Part shown: positions 1-9,434 of the stretch, piece after piece
Layout of the letters: every line of letters starts with the position of its first letter
How positions within the stretch are numbered: the stretch's first letter is position 1
Assembly (NCBI RefSeq): GCF_024749285.1
Contig: NZ_CP087196.1
Location: forward strand, 4,526,001 to 4,590,000
Length of the DNA: 64,000 bases
Origin: Pseudomonas sp. B21-015
Lineage (GTDB): Bacteria; Pseudomonadota; Gammaproteobacteria; Pseudomonadales; Pseudomonadaceae
Direction: 5' to 3'
The notes under the pieces: generated by a model
What the model saw: the letters and a program-made list of their open reading frames with translations, nothing else
Database searches by the model: none
What the model was told of the DNA's origin: nothing
Program-made: the position numbers and the translations under genes

Positions 1-127
1 GGAGAATCAACAGCACCCAGAGGATTTTCATCCCGGTGTCGGCGCCACTTTTAAGCACGTTGATGATGGCCCAGATGTCCAGGGCAAGAATAATCAGGCC
101 GATCAGACTGTTGAACGTGGAACCCAT
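1..127 (-). CDS. PLDc_N-type small membrane protein (C-terminus beyond left edge)
   Basis: The minus-strand reading frame begins at ATG (125-127) and is open to the window edge, giving 42 residues: MGSTFNSLIGLIILALDI, then WAIINVLKSG and a second hydrophobic stretch starting at KILWVLLIL. Two short hydrophobic helices separated by a small polar turn are typical of the roughly 60-residue PLDc_N (phospholipase D N-terminal-like) membrane proteins of Pseudomonas. The end is missing, so the usual Pro-rich tail cannot be checked. Exact function of this family is unknown; it is an inner-membrane protein by composition. Confidence 0.7.
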   Translation of the reverse strand, partial: MGSTFNSLIGLIILALDIWAIINVLKSGADTGMKILWVLLIL

Positions 128-210
128 GGTGACGCTCCCAAAAAGTGATAGGCACTCTTAGGATAGTCGGGCCTGACGAGGGTTCCGTTTTATTACCGCC
201 GTAGACGGCT

Positions 211-741
211 TCAGACGTGGATGGCCAGTTTCAGGGCTTCCAGGGATGGCGCGGCAGCGATGCCGACTTCGGCGCACAATTCGAGTACCCGTGGCACGTC
301 ATTACCGTAGACCAGCACCACTTGCAGTTCATCGTCGAGCAACTGGCTGAAGTTCATCAACACGTAGCCACCGTTTTCCTTGTTCATGCTGCTCATCTGC
401 ACTTGAATGCGGTTGAGCGCCGTCAGGGCTTCGGTTTTGGCCAGTTGCTTGGGTTTGATGTTGAATTCAACGCCGGGGCCAAACGAGGCGACGATCTGCG
501 CGAACAGGTCCATGTAGGTGTCAGCCTGGAACAGCACGGTTTCCGGCAAGCTGCCGACGACTACCCACTCACCCAACGGGATCGGGAAGGTGTCGTCGTA
601 GTTGATGTCCGGATTGGCCGTCAGAAAAGCCTCGGGGTCGGCGTAGGCCTGAGCCGCTTCGTCAGCGACTTTCAGGATTTCGTCCTCGCCCATGCACCCG
701 GAGCTGATTTTGCTGATGAGTTCGACGAGTGCGGCTTTCAT
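211..741 (-). CDS. Uncharacterised acidic cytoplasmic protein
   Basis: A 176-residue protein starting MKAALVELISKISSG. The frame stays open further upstream to 867, but that extension runs into a REP-like repeat and has no coding character, so the ATG at 741 is preferred. It has no signal peptide or membrane segment. The composition is acidic in the first third (DEILKVADEAAQAYADPEAF) and the C-terminal half has alternating beta-type hydrophobics such as DELQVVLVYGNDVPRVLELC. I do not recognise the family. It lies 240 bases from the ankyrin gene on the same strand, separated by a repeat pair, so they are probably separate transcription units. Confidence 0.75.
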   Translation of the reverse strand: MKAALVELISKISSGCMGEDEILKVADEAAQAYADPEAFLTANPDINYDDTFPIPLGEWVVVGSLPETVLFQADTYMDLFAQIVASFGPGVEFNIKPKQLAKTEALTALNRIQVQMSSMNKENGGYVLMNFSQLLDDELQVVLVYGNDVPRVLELCAEVGIAAAPSLEALKLAIHV

Positions 742-820
742 GGGGCGGATCCTGTAGCGAGGGAATTTTGAGGGCGCGAAGGATAGCGCATTAAAAACGG
801 ATTGCGGGGCCTGGCATGAA

Positions 821-957
821 CCTGTGGCGAGGGAGCTTGCGCCCGCTGGGCTGCGAAGCAGCCCCAAAATCAGCCATCGCGGTCATTCAGATAGACCGCA
901 TTCGCCGGGTTTACGACTGCTTCGCAGCCCAGCGGGAGCAAGCTCCCTCGCCACAAA
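821..957. repeat. REP-type inverted repeat pair (CCTGTGGCGAGGGAGC family)
   Basis: The left arm begins cctgtggcgagggagcttgc and the right arm ends gcaagctccctcgccaca. An inner inverted pair (ctgggctgcgaagcagcccc / gcttcgcagcccag) also folds. The same design recurs at 42773-42890. It is intergenic and not coding. Confidence 0.85.
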
Positions 958-979
958 AGCCCCGCGACACTAGAGAGTG

Positions 980-1498
980 TCAGGCCAGGAGTTTTTGCAG
1001 CTGCGCCGTGGTATCCGCCGCGCCCATGGTCTTGGCCGCATCCAGTGCGGATACACCGTTGGCATCCTTGGCTTTCGGATCGGCGCCTTTGCTGATCAGG
1101 TAGTCGATGATTTCGACACGGTTGAACATCGCCGCCATCATCAGTGCCGTGCGACCGTCGAAGGACGAACCTTCCACCTCCGCGCGCCCCTCAACCAACG
1201 CCTTGACCACCGCCAGATCACCCTTGAACGCCGCACCGGCAATCGGGCTCTGGCCGTTGTCGTTGCGGATTTCCGGGTCGGCCTTGTGCTCGAGCAGGAC
1301 TTTTACCGTGTCGACATGGCCGTGGTAGGCGGCGAGCATCAGCAAGGTGTCGCCCTTGTGGTTGCGCAGGTTCGGCGGCAGGCCCTTGGTCAGCAGCGCA
1401 GCCATCATGGCCGCATCGCCCTCGCGCGCTTTGTTGAACACCTGTTCGGCAAATTCAGCAGCCTCTTCGGGGGTCATCTGGCGGCTTTTGTCTGACAT
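980..1498 (-). CDS. Ankyrin-repeat protein
   Basis: A 172-residue protein starting MSDKSRQMTPEEAAEF. The ATG at 1498 has a GGAG 8-9 bases upstream; the GTG four codons earlier is inside that site. After an N-terminal helix (about residues 8-30) there are about four ankyrin repeats, seen as the periodic motifs GDTLLMLAAYHGHVDTVKVL, GQSPIAGAAFKGDLAVVKAL, GRTALMMAAMFNRVEIIDYL and GVSALDAAKTMGA. There is no signal peptide, so it is likely cytoplasmic. Ankyrin repeats mediate protein-protein contacts; the partner is unknown. Single-gene unit between REP sequences and the acyl-CoA synthetase. Confidence 0.88.
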   Translation of the reverse strand: MSDKSRQMTPEEAAEFAEQVFNKAREGDAAMMAALLTKGLPPNLRNHKGDTLLMLAAYHGHVDTVKVLLEHKADPEIRNDNGQSPIAGAAFKGDLAVVKALVEGRAEVEGSSFDGRTALMMAAMFNRVEIIDYLISKGADPKAKDANGVSALDAAKTMGAADTTAQLQKLLA

Positions 1499-1610
1499 TG
1501 GGGACTCCACATTCGGTCAATCGGAAAGCCGATAGTTTCCCGAGCGCTCCGGAACCTGTCACTTCTTTTTTCTCATGGATGGCCATAGCCATATTCAATA
1601 CGGGCCACAC

Positions 1611-3449
1611 TCAATAGCGGTACTTGCCGCCGTAGATATCCGCCAGCACCTGCTCGGTGACTTGCACGTAAGTCTGGGTACCCGGCAACCAGGCGTAGAT
1701 CGGGTCATCGCCGGTTTTGTTCGGGTCGAAGGCTTCGTCCTTGAGCCGGGTCTTCTGGTATTTGAACGTCCCGGTGGTCTCCATTTTCACTTTCACTCGC
1801 AGGAACAGTGGCACCGCATAAGCAGGCATTTGCTGCCTGGCGAAAGCCAGCAACTCACTGAAATCCAGGGTCGCCAGCGATTCAGCCGGCGTGATCGCCA
1901 CCATCCCGGCACGCCCGTTGGTGTTGTGGATTTCCACGCCATAGGCCACGGCTTCGGCGATCTGCGGGTGTTGCAGGAGGATGTTTTCAACCTCGGTGGT
2001 CGAGACGTTTTCACCCTTCCAGCGGTAGGTGTCGCCCAAGCGATCCACAAACTGCGCATGGCCGAAACCAATGTTGCGCAGCAGGTCACCGGTATTGAAG
2101 TAACGGTCGCCCGTCTTGAACACGTCGTGGAGCACGACTTTGGCGGTCTTCTGCGGATCGGTGTAGCCGTCCAGCGGCGCCTTGTCGTCGATCCTCGCCA
2201 GCAGCAGACCTTGCTCGCCCTTGGCCACTTTGTGCATGAATCCCTGGGCATCACGTGTAGGTGCGCCGCTGTCGTGGTCGTACGCCACCAGTTCCCAGGC
2301 CATCAGGGAAAACCCGATGGTGTTGTCGAAATTGAGGATGTTGGTAAAACCGATGTTGCCGTCGCTGGCGGCGTACAACTCGCAGATATGGTTCACGGCA
2401 AACCGGGTCTTGAACTCGCTCCACGCACCAGGGCGCAGCCCATTGCCGATCATCTTCGTCACGCCGTGCCGACTGTCGTCGATGCTTGGCGGTTGATCCA
2501 CCAGGTAACGACACAATTCGCCGACGTAACCGAGGGTGGTCGCTCGGTATTTGCGCACGTCGCTCCAAAACTGGCTGGCGCTGAACTTGCGGCGGATGGC
2601 AAACCCCGACGCCCCGCTGATCGCCGAACCCCAGCACACGCAGAGCCCGGTGGCGTGGTACAGCGGCAAGGTGCAATAGACGATGTCCTGCGGCTGCATG
2701 TCCAGGGCGATCAACCCGAAACTGGCGGAACTGCGCATCCAGCGGCCGTGCTTGAACACCCCGGCCTTGGGCAACCCGGTGGTGCCCGAGGTGTAGATAT
2801 AGAAACAAGGGTCGTCGAGAAAAACCTGCCGGCTGCTGTCGGGGTTGCTGCTGGACGCGTCGCAGCTGGCCATCATCAGGTTGATGAAACCATCGGGCGT
2901 TTTGCCCGGATCGCTGAAGGTGTCTTGATCGGCGACAAACCAGGTGCGCGCCGCTTCGATGGCCACCCGTTCACGGACTGCGTTGAAGGCTGGAACCAGC
3001 TCTTCTCCGACGACGATCGCCACGGGCGCCACCAGGTTCAGACTGTGAGCGAGGGTGTCGCGGGTCTGTGAGGTATTGAGCAAGGCGCTGATCGCGCCGA
3101 CCTTGGCCACCGCCAATATCGTCACCAGCAGCTCTACGCGATTCTCGATGAAGATCGCCACCACATCGCCCTTACCGATGCCTTGGGCGATCAGGTGATG
3201 GGCGATGCGATTGGCCCATTGATTGACCTGTGTATAAGTGAGCGCCACCTCGCCCTGCAACAAGGCCGGGCCATCGGGATTGCGCAACGTCGCCTGTTCG
3301 AAGCTCCAACCGAGGCCACACGGTTGGGTCGGGTCCTTGACGTTGGCGGCTTTCATGCCCCTCACCACGCGAGGAATGGCTTTGGCAATGGAAGGCAGCT
3401 TGCGCAGCATCATGCCCCAGGTAATCGTGTCGTTCAGCGTGCGGCTCAT
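1611..3449 (-). CDS. Long-chain acyl-CoA synthetase (FATP-like, AMP-forming)
   Basis: A 612-residue ANL-superfamily enzyme expected to activate long or very long fatty acids with ATP and CoA. The P-loop-like A3 motif is IYTSGTTGLPKAG (about residue 215). The A5 region reads ELYAASDGNIGF and the A7 region YFNTGDLL, followed by DRLGDTYRWKGENVSTTEVE (A8 hinge). The C-terminal TGTFKYQKTRLKDEAFDP is characteristic of the SLC27/FATP branch rather than classical FadD, as is the DPIYAWLPG tail. The start at ATG 3449 (MSRTLNDTITWG) follows a GGGAGC. It stands alone with no obvious operon partner. Length is normal for the family. Confidence 0.9.
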   Translation of the reverse strand: MSRTLNDTITWGMMLRKLPSIAKAIPRVVRGMKAANVKDPTQPCGLGWSFEQATLRNPDGPALLQGEVALTYTQVNQWANRIAHHLIAQGIGKGDVVAIFIENRVELLVTILAVAKVGAISALLNTSQTRDTLAHSLNLVAPVAIVVGEELVPAFNAVRERVAIEAARTWFVADQDTFSDPGKTPDGFINLMMASCDASSSNPDSSRQVFLDDPCFYIYTSGTTGLPKAGVFKHGRWMRSSASFGLIALDMQPQDIVYCTLPLYHATGLCVCWGSAISGASGFAIRRKFSASQFWSDVRKYRATTLGYVGELCRYLVDQPPSIDDSRHGVTKMIGNGLRPGAWSEFKTRFAVNHICELYAASDGNIGFTNILNFDNTIGFSLMAWELVAYDHDSGAPTRDAQGFMHKVAKGEQGLLLARIDDKAPLDGYTDPQKTAKVVLHDVFKTGDRYFNTGDLLRNIGFGHAQFVDRLGDTYRWKGENVSTTEVENILLQHPQIAEAVAYGVEIHNTNGRAGMVAITPAESLATLDFSELLAFARQQMPAYAVPLFLRVKVKMETTGTFKYQKTRLKDEAFDPNKTGDDPIYAWLPGTQTYVQVTEQVLADIYGGKYRY

Positions 3450-3803
3450 GGTTGCTCCCGTTCGATCTTCTTATTGTCGGGTGGCGTTGATTGAGGCCGA
3501 AAATACGTCAGCGCTTCTTGAGCTGTACACGCGGTTTTTGCAATGTTTTGTATCCGCACGCGAAGCGTTCGGTCGAACATTCGAAATGCGGAACCCTGGC
3601 GTTGTGATTGGTTCCATCCGGTCGACGGCGACCACGCAAAATGCAGGATGCACGATGGCCATTCATGCAAATTGCACGAACACCAAAAATACCAAAAAAC
3701 ATAAGCTATTGATTTGTATAGTGTTTTAAAAAATCAGGCGCTGGCACAATCACTGCAACTACCTCTCCATGTTGCCCTTCAAGCACTCACGGAGCCGATA
3801 GAC
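3450..3803. other. Intergenic region without recognisable gene
   Basis: 354 bases between the divergent acyl-CoA synthetase and DUF3509 genes. It is more AT-rich near 3660-3730. Short overlapping open frames here look like chance translations. Promoters for both flanking genes must lie here, but no clear -35/-10 pair stands out. Confidence 0.5.
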
Positions 3804-4082
3804 ATGAGCCTGATCCAGGAAAAATTTTCGTCGCTGTTCTCCAACTTCGAAGTGACCACCCAGCCACGGCCTGACGGCGGCATTCTGCTGACCCTGCGCG
3901 GTCAGGAAGGTAAAGTCTTCAAACGTTCGATTTCCTACCAACAAATGCATGCCGGCGATCAGCTGTCGTGGGTGATCAGCGCGATTCGCCGTGACATCGC
4001 CGAACAGGCCAGCGAACTGCCGCAGATCTCCATGCTGCAAAGCCAGCAACGGTTCGCCCTGCCGACCTATCACTCGGCGTAA
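3804..4082 (+). CDS. DUF3509 domain-containing protein
   Basis: A 92-residue protein, MSLIQEKFSSLFSNF to LPTYHSA. The frame is open upstream to 3714, but the family begins at MSLIQ and the upstream codons lie in an AT-rich leader. The pattern of a short N-terminal helix, a beta hairpin (GGILLTLRGQEGKVFKRSI) and a helix with WVISAIRRDIAEQ matches the small DUF3509 family, which is almost confined to Pseudomonas. Function is unknown; no signal peptide. It is monocistronic, closed by a strong terminator at 4097-4136. Confidence 0.85.
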   Translation: MSLIQEKFSSLFSNFEVTTQPRPDGGILLTLRGQEGKVFKRSISYQQMHAGDQLSWVISAIRRDIAEQASELPQISMLQSQQRFALPTYHSA

Positions 4083-4096
4083 ACATGCTTTAAACA

Positions 4097-4136
4097 AACA
4101 GGCCGTGAAAGCTTTCGCTTCACGGCCTGTTGTGTT
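4097..4136 (+). terminator. Rho-independent terminator after DUF3509 gene
   Basis: Arms acaggccgtgaa / ttcacggcctgt around a 9-base loop, followed by the T-rich tail tgtgttt. Confidence 0.85.
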
Positions 4137-4155
4137 TCTGGAGTTGCGCAATCCA

Positions 4156-4183
4156 TGTGGGAGCGAGCAGGCTCGCTCCCACA
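4156..4183. repeat. REP hairpin (GTGGGAGCGAGC type)
   Basis: A single short palindrome tgtgggagcgagc-ag-gctcgctcccaca between convergent genes. It is the same family as the repeats at 29161 and 33186. Confidence 0.85.
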
Positions 4184-4201
4184 GGTTATGTGCATTGATC
4201 C

Positions 4202-4885
4202 TTAAAAAGTGGAAGGATTTATCCGCGCAAAACTGTCGACGGTCACATGCCCCGCCAACTCCCCGCCCTCACGGGCCAGGCCACAAGTGGCCATGCCGGC
4301 CGCACGCGCCGCGTCCAGTTCCTGAACGATGTCGGACAGAAACAGAATCTGCGAAGCCTCGATGCCAATCGCCTGGGTGATGCGCTCGTAGGACTGCGCT
4401 TCGCGCTTGGGCCCCGAGGTGGTGTCGAAATAGCCGCTGAACAACGGCGACAAGTCACCCGCCTGCGAGCAGCCGAAGATCAGTTTTTGCGCCTGGATCG
4501 AGCCCGAAGAATAAACAAACAGCTGATAACCTTCCTGATGCCAGCGCTTGAGCGCTTCAACGGCGTCCGGATAAACGTGGCCCTTCAACTGCCCGGCTTG
4601 ATAACCCTGCTCCCAGACCATGCCCTGCAACGCTTTGAGCGGCGTGGCTTTGCGGTCTTCGGCGATCCAGCCCAGCAAAATGTCGATGACCCGTTCAACA
4701 TCGGCGCCCGGCTCATTATTGTCCCGGCGCACGGCCACCAGTTGCTCGGCCACATCGGCGCGCCCGGCGTTCTGGCGAACGAAGTCCGGCAGGTGTTTGG
4801 CTGCATACGGAAACAACACGTCGAACACAAAACTCACCGCGCTGGTGGTGCCTTCGATGTCGGTGAGAATCGCTTTGATCGGCAT
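4202..4885 (-). CDS. mtnC: Acireductone synthase (enolase-phosphatase E1)
   Basis: A 227-residue HAD hydrolase of the methionine salvage pathway. It enolises and dephosphorylates 2,3-diketo-5-methylthiopentyl-1-phosphate to acireductone. HAD motif I is [10 protein letters not shown] (nucleophile D in TDIEGTT, typical of MtnC). Motif II is [11 protein letters not shown], with a conserved lysine in KREAQSY, and the acidic motif is [14 protein letters not shown]. The start MPIKAILTD at 4885 is chosen over a start five codons upstream because the latter overlaps mtnD. Only four bases separate it from mtnD, so it is translated as the last gene of the mtnB-mtnD-mtnC unit. Confidence 0.96.
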   Translation of the reverse strand: MPIKAILTDIEGTTSAVSFVFDVLFPYAAKHLPDFVRQNAGRADVAEQLVAVRRDNNEPGADVERVIDILLGWIAEDRKATPLKALQGMVWEQGYQAGQLKGHVYPDAVEALKRWHQEGYQLFVYSSGSIQAQKLIFGCSQAGDLSPLFSGYFDTTSGPKREAQSYERITQAIGIEASQILFLSDIVQELDAARAAGMATCGLAREGGELAGHVTVDSFARINPSTF

Positions 4886-4889
4886 CGGT

Positions 4890-5435
4890 TCAGTCCTCAA
4901 GACGCGGGAAGTGGCTGGCGATGTTGTCGCCGGTGAAATTGGCCACCCAGCCTTCGGGGTTGTTGAACAGGCGGATCGCGACGAAATGCGGGTTTTCGCC
5001 CATGTCGAACCAGTGCGGCGTGCCGGCTGGCACGGAGATCAGGTCATTTTTCTCGCAGAGCACGGCGTAGACGTAATCGCCGATGTGCAGGGTGAACAAG
5101 CCACGGCCGGCGACGAAAAATCGCACTTCGTCTTCGCCGTGACGGTGTTCATCGAGGAACTTGGCACGCAACTCGTCTTTTTGCGGGTGATCGCTGTTCA
5201 GGCTGACCACGTCGACGGTGATGTAACCGCGCTCGGTCATCAGCTGGTCGATTTGCTCCTGATACGCGGCGATCACTTCTTCCTGGCTGGCGCCGGGCTG
5301 GATTTTCGCCGCAGCTTGCCAACGGTCGAAGCGCACGCCCTGTTCGGCCAGGGTCGAGGCGATGTCTTCGAGGTGGGTCAACACCTTGTTCGGAATTTCA
5401 GGGCTTGAGACGTGATAAACGGACAGGCTGCTCAT
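4890..5435 (-). CDS. mtnD: Acireductone dioxygenase (ARD)
   Basis: A 181-residue cupin enzyme that oxidises acireductone to the keto-acid precursor of methionine and formate (Fe form) or to an off-pathway product with CO (Ni form). The metal ligands are visible as H97, H99 and E103 in [14 protein letters not shown] and H141 in [11 protein letters not shown]. Length is typical. Start MSSLSVYHV follows an AAGGAG-like site. It lies 20 bases after mtnB and 4 bases before mtnC, consistent with co-translation in methionine salvage. Confidence 0.97.
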   Translation of the reverse strand: MSSLSVYHVSSPEIPNKVLTHLEDIASTLAEQGVRFDRWQAAAKIQPGASQEEVIAAYQEQIDQLMTERGYITVDVVSLNSDHPQKDELRAKFLDEHRHGEDEVRFFVAGRGLFTLHIGDYVYAVLCEKNDLISVPAGTPHWFDMGENPHFVAIRLFNNPEGWVANFTGDNIASHFPRLED

Positions 5436-5455
5436 CTGGGCAACTCCTTAACGGT

Positions 5456-6082
5456 TCATGCTTTATGGTTCGAGAGCGAGCGCGTCTTCAACTCGCACTC
5501 GAACAAAAATTCAAAGGCCTCGATCTGCCGCAAAGCATCGCTCATCCGTGCGCCCCAGGTGTAGAGGCCATGGCCGCGAATCAGGTAGCCGACGCAATCA
5601 GGATGAGCATCGAGCCAAGGCTGCACCTTGGCGGCCAGCCGCGCAATGTCCTGATCGTTGTCGAAAATCGGCACGCGCACACGGGACTCGTGGGTCGAGA
5701 CACCGCTGAAGGCCTTTTGCAGTTCGTAGTCTTCGAACTCGATGAACGCTTCCGGCGTCAGGCGCGACAGCACCGTGGCGTTCACCGAATGGGTGTGCAG
5801 TACCGCACCGATCTCAGCGCGCCAGCTATAGAGCTGAGTGTGCAGCAGGGTTTCGGCGGACGGCTTTTTGCCGGGCTCCAGACTATTGCCCGACATATCA
5901 GTGGCCAGCACATCATCCGGGCCCAGTTGGCCCTTGTGCTTGCCGGACACGGTCAGCAAGGCTTCGGTTGGCGACAGGCGGGTCGAGTAATTGCTGCTGG
6001 TGGCCGGCGACCAGCCGCGGCCATACAGAAAACGCCCGGCGTCGATGATTTCCTGGGCGAGGTGTTCACGGGTGAGGCTCAT
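5456..6082 (-). CDS. mtnB: Methylthioribulose-1-phosphate dehydratase
   Basis: A 208-residue class II aldolase-fold enzyme that dehydrates 5-methylthioribulose-1-phosphate in methionine salvage. Zinc-binding H96 and H98 are in AVLHTHSVNAT, with the third histidine in LIRGHGLYTWG. The SSNYSTRL loop near residue 30 and the catalytic glutamate region GVSTHESRVRVP agree with MtnB. The ATG overlaps the stop of the upstream MFS gene by four bases, so the two are translationally coupled. mtnA and mtnK are not in the window. Confidence 0.95.
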   Translation of the reverse strand: MSLTREHLAQEIIDAGRFLYGRGWSPATSSNYSTRLSPTEALLTVSGKHKGQLGPDDVLATDMSGNSLEPGKKPSAETLLHTQLYSWRAEIGAVLHTHSVNATVLSRLTPEAFIEFEDYELQKAFSGVSTHESRVRVPIFDNDQDIARLAAKVQPWLDAHPDCVGYLIRGHGLYTWGARMSDALRQIEAFEFLFECELKTRSLSNHKA

Positions 6083-7224
6083 GGCCTGTCCTCTTGCATA
6101 CGTGTGGCAATGATAATGGCAGCGGCGAAGGCTGCGAGACTGGCAATACTAAAGGTCAATGTGGCACCGAGGGCATTCCAGCTGTAACCGGAGTACAACG
6201 CGCCCAACGCGCCGCCGGTGCCGGCCAGCGCGGCATACAACGCCTGGCCCTGCCCTTGCTGGCGTGCGCCGAAGCTACGTTGCACGAACTGGATGGCAGC
6301 CGCGTGAAAGCTGCCGAAGGTGGCGGCGTGCAGCACCTGGGCGAACAGCAGCACCCAGAGGAACTCGGCAAACGAACCGAGCAACAGCCAACGCAGGGCC
6401 GCCAGCAGGAAACTCGCCAGCAGCACCCGGCGCACCGAAAAACGCGTGAGGATCTTGCTCATGGCCAGAAACATCAAGACTTCGGCGACCACGCCGACCG
6501 CCCAGAGCATGCCGATCAGCCCGCGACTGTAACCGAGCCGCTCAAGGTGCAGGGTCAGAAAGGTGTAATACGGCCCGTGACTCATCTGCATCAGCGCCAC
6601 GCAACCGTAGAATGCCAACACACCGGGGTTGCGCAATTGCTCGATAAACCCCTCCCCCGTCAGGCGATTGCCTTGGGCCGGTTGCGCATTGGGCACCCAC
6701 AAACTGCTGACCACGATCCCGGCCATGATCAGCACCAACGCCACCGGATAGATGTCCAGGCTGAGCCATTCGAACAACCGGCCCAGCGCAACCACGGTGA
6801 TGATGAAACCGATGGACCCCCATAGGCGGATCTGACTGTAGCGCGACGTCTGCCCCTGCAAATGCGCCAGGGTGATGACTTCGAACTGCGGCAATACCGC
6901 GTGCCAGAAGAACGCGTGCAAGGCCATGACCATCGCCAGCCACGCATAGCTTTTGCTGACGAAAATCAGCGAGAACGTCAGCAAGGTGCAGACCGCGCCG
7001 AAACGCACGATGGCCAGCCGTCGGCCGGTGTAATCACCGAGCCAGCCCCAGATATTCGGCGCCACGCAGCGCATCAGCATCGGGATCGCCACCAGTTCGC
7101 CGATGCGCGCGCTGGAAAAACCCAGGTGATCGAAGTACAGCGCCAGAAACGGCGCCGTCGAACCGAGCAAGGCGAAATAGAATAGATAGAAACTGGAGAG
7201 CCGCCAGTACGGGAGCGCCGCCAC
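6079..7224 (-). CDS. MFS transporter (HcaT/NHS-like), in the mtn operon
   Basis: A 381-residue protein with about twelve hydrophobic segments and the MFS loop GDYTGRRLAIVRFG between helices 2 and 3. The sequence type (SSFYLFYFALLGSTAPFLAL at the N-terminus, SRYSQIRLWGSIGFI in helix 5) resembles the phenylpropionate permease HcaT / nucleoside-proton symporter branch. It lies 34 bases after aroC and its stop overlaps the mtnB start by four bases. The linkage suggests a role in moving a methylthioribose-type or related compound, but that is inference from position only. Confidence 0.88.
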   Translation of the reverse strand: MAALPYWRLSSFYLFYFALLGSTAPFLALYFDHLGFSSARIGELVAIPMLMRCVAPNIWGWLGDYTGRRLAIVRFGAVCTLLTFSLIFVSKSYAWLAMVMALHAFFWHAVLPQFEVITLAHLQGQTSRYSQIRLWGSIGFIITVVALGRLFEWLSLDIYPVALVLIMAGIVVSSLWVPNAQPAQGNRLTGEGFIEQLRNPGVLAFYGCVALMQMSHGPYYTFLTLHLERLGYSRGLIGMLWAVGVVAEVLMFLAMSKILTRFSVRRVLLASFLLAALRWLLLGSFAEFLWVLLFAQVLHAATFGSFHAAAIQFVQRSFGARQQGQGQALYAALAGTGGALGALYSGYSWNALGATLTFSIASLAAFAAAIIIATRMQEDRP

Positions 7225-7258
7225 AGCCGTCAGACCGTAGCGACGTTAAGGTCAGCCA

Positions 7259-8350
7259 TTAAAGCTGACCCAGCACCGGAGTGCTCACGCGAACATCGGC
7301 GTTCTGCCCACGGTGACGCAGCAGATGATCCATCAGCACGATGGCCATCATCGCTTCGGCGATCGGCGTGGCACGGATGCCGACGCACGGGTCGTGACGG
7401 CCCTTGGTGACGACCTCCACCGGGTTGCCATGGATGTCGATGGAACGGCCCGGCGTGGTGATGCTCGACGTTGGCTTCAGCGCCAGGTGCGCGACGATCG
7501 GCTGACCGGACGAGATGCCGCCCAGAATGCCGCCGGCGTTGTTGCTGAGGAAACCTTCCGGAGTCATTTCATCGCGGTGCTCGGTGCCGCGCTGGGCGAT
7601 GCTGGCAAAACCGGCGCCGATCTCCACGCCTTTGACCGCGTTGATGCTCATCAGCGCGTGGGCCAGCTCGGCGTCGAGGCGGTCGAAGATCGGCTCGCCG
7701 AGGCCCGGCATCACGCCTTCGGCGACCACGGTGATCTTCGCGCCGACCGAATCCTGGTCACGGCGCAACTGGTCCATATAGGCTTCCAGCTCCGGCACTT
7801 TGTCCGGGTCGGGGCTGAAGAAGGCGTTTTCTTCCACCGAATCCCAGGTCTTGAACGGGATTTCGATCGGGCCGAGCTGGCTCATGTAGCCACGAATGAC
7901 GATGCCCTGGGTGGCCAGGTACTTTTTCGCAATCGCCCCGGCCGCCACGCGCATGGCCGTTTCCCGGGCCGAGCTGCGACCGCCGCCGCGGTAATCGCGT
8001 TCGCCATATTTGTGGTGGTAGGTGTAGTCGGCGTGGGCCGGGCGGAACAGATCCTTAATCGCCGAGTAGTCCTTGGACTTCTGGTCGGTGTTGCGGATCA
8101 ACAGGCCGATGGCGCAACCGGTGGTGCGGCCTTCGAACACGCCGCTGAGGATTTCGACTTCGTCGGCTTCCTGGCGCTGGGTGGTGTGGCGGCTGGTGCC
8201 GGGCTTGCGGCGGTCCAGGTCGCGCTGCAGGTCCTCAAGGGAAATCTCCAGGCCCGGCGGGCAGCCATCGACAATGGCGACCAACGCCGGACCATGGCTT
8301 TCGCCCGCGGTGGTGACAGTGAACAGCTTGCCGTAGGTATTGCCGGACAT
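7259..8350 (-). CDS. aroC: Chorismate synthase
   Basis: A 363-residue FMN-dependent enzyme that converts 5-enolpyruvylshikimate-3-phosphate to chorismate, the last shared step of aromatic biosynthesis. Signature motifs are [18 protein letters not shown] near residue 17, [18 protein letters not shown] around residue 125, and the C-terminal [18 protein letters not shown]. Length equals the usual bacterial size. It is the first gene of the apparent minus-strand unit aroC-MFS-mtnBDC, with short gaps throughout. Confidence 0.98.
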   Translation of the reverse strand: MSGNTYGKLFTVTTAGESHGPALVAIVDGCPPGLEISLEDLQRDLDRRKPGTSRHTTQRQEADEVEILSGVFEGRTTGCAIGLLIRNTDQKSKDYSAIKDLFRPAHADYTYHHKYGERDYRGGGRSSARETAMRVAAGAIAKKYLATQGIVIRGYMSQLGPIEIPFKTWDSVEENAFFSPDPDKVPELEAYMDQLRRDQDSVGAKITVVAEGVMPGLGEPIFDRLDAELAHALMSINAVKGVEIGAGFASIAQRGTEHRDEMTPEGFLSNNAGGILGGISSGQPIVAHLALKPTSSITTPGRSIDIHGNPVEVVTKGRHDPCVGIRATPIAEAMMAIVLMDHLLRHRGQNADVRVSTPVLGQL

Positions 8351-8480
8351 GCGGGACGCTCCGTGAAATCGAAACTAAAATACGTAATGCGCGCCAGTAT
8401 ACGCAGGCTACCCGACTAGTTCATCCTCGAACCTTATGGGTGCCTGCGAGTCCAACCGGCACCTTGTGAATGATGGCGTG

Positions 8481-9434
8481 ATGATGCTGCGAGTTCTAGC
8501 CTTGAGCCTTACCCTGTTTACCGGCTTTGTACAGGCCACTGTCCTGCAACGCCCGATCAGCCTGGACACGGGCAGCGGCGAGCTTTTCGGCTCGCTGTTG
8601 CTGCCCAAGTCCGACACGCCTGTGCCGGTTGTCCTGATCATTTCCGGCTCCGGCCCTACGGATCGTGACGGAAACAACCCCGACGGCGGGCGCAACGACA
8701 GCCTCAAACGGCTGGCCTGGGTGCTGGCCAAACACAACATCGCCAGCGTGCGCTACGACAAGCGCGGCGTGGCGGCGAGCCTTGCGGCCACACCGGATGA
8801 GCGCAATCTGTCGGTGGAAGCCTATGTAGCCGATGCCGTGGCCTGGGGGCAGAAGCTCAAGGCCGATCCGCGCCTGGGCAAACTGATTTTGCTGGGTCAC
8901 AGCGAAGGTGCGTTGATCGCCAGCCTGGCGGCGCCCAGTGTCGATGCCGCGGCGGTGATTTCCATGTCCGGCAGCGCCCGCCCGATCGATCAAGTGCTGC
9001 GCCAGCAGTTGAGCAATCGCCTGCCGCCGCCATTGATGCTGCGCAGCAATGAACTGCTCGACAGCCTCAAGGCCGGTCACACCGACGACAACGTGCCGCC
9101 GCAATTGCAGGTGATTTTCCGCCCCAGCGTGCAGCCGTACCTGATTTCGCTGTTTCGCCAGGACCCGGCGGCGGCCTTCGCCAAACTGAAAATGCCGGCA
9201 CTGATCATCCAGGGCAGCAACGACATCCAGGTCGGCGTGGGTGACGCCAAGGCACTCAAGGCGGCCAAACCGGACGCCGAACTGGCGCTGATCGAAGGCA
9301 TGAACCACGTGCTGCGCATCGTGCCCAACGATGTGAAGCGGCAATTGGCCTCCTATAAAGATCCGCAATTGCCGCTGGCGGCCGAGCTGGGCACGCGAAT
9401 CCTCGGGTTTATTGACGGACTTCGCTCCAGCTAA
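8481..9434 (+). CDS. Exported alpha/beta hydrolase
   Basis: A 317-residue protein from ATG 8481. The frame is open to 8436, but the preceding codons lack hydrophobic signal character. Residues 1-19 (MMLRVLALSLTLFTGFVQA) form a Sec signal peptide, so the mature enzyme is periplasmic or secreted. The oxyanion-hole region is IISGSGPTDRDGNN, the nucleophile elbow is LLGHSEGAL, the acid is in IIQGSNDIQV and the base in EGMNHVLRI. This complete catalytic triad of the serine hydrolase family resembles the peptidase S9/S15-like esterases. Substrate is not predictable. Confidence 0.85.
   Translation: MMLRVLALSLTLFTGFVQATVLQRPISLDTGSGELFGSLLLPKSDTPVPVVLIISGSGPTDRDGNNPDGGRNDSLKRLAWVLAKHNIASVRYDKRGVAASLAATPDERNLSVEAYVADAVAWGQKLKADPRLGKLILLGHSEGALIASLAAPSVDAAAVISMSGSARPIDQVLRQQLSNRLPPPLMLRSNELLDSLKAGHTDDNVPPQLQVIFRPSVQPYLISLFRQDPAAAFAKLKMPALIIQGSNDIQVGVGDAKALKAAKPDAELALIEGMNHVLRIVPNDVKRQLASYKDPQLPLAAELGTRILGFIDGLRSS

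Noticed and set aside
1575..3071. Long + strand open frame (498 codons) opposite the acyl-CoA synthetase
   Set aside because: It is the antisense shadow of a GC-rich gene; composition rich in His, Gly, Val and Arg with no family motif, while the minus strand encodes a clear ANL enzyme.
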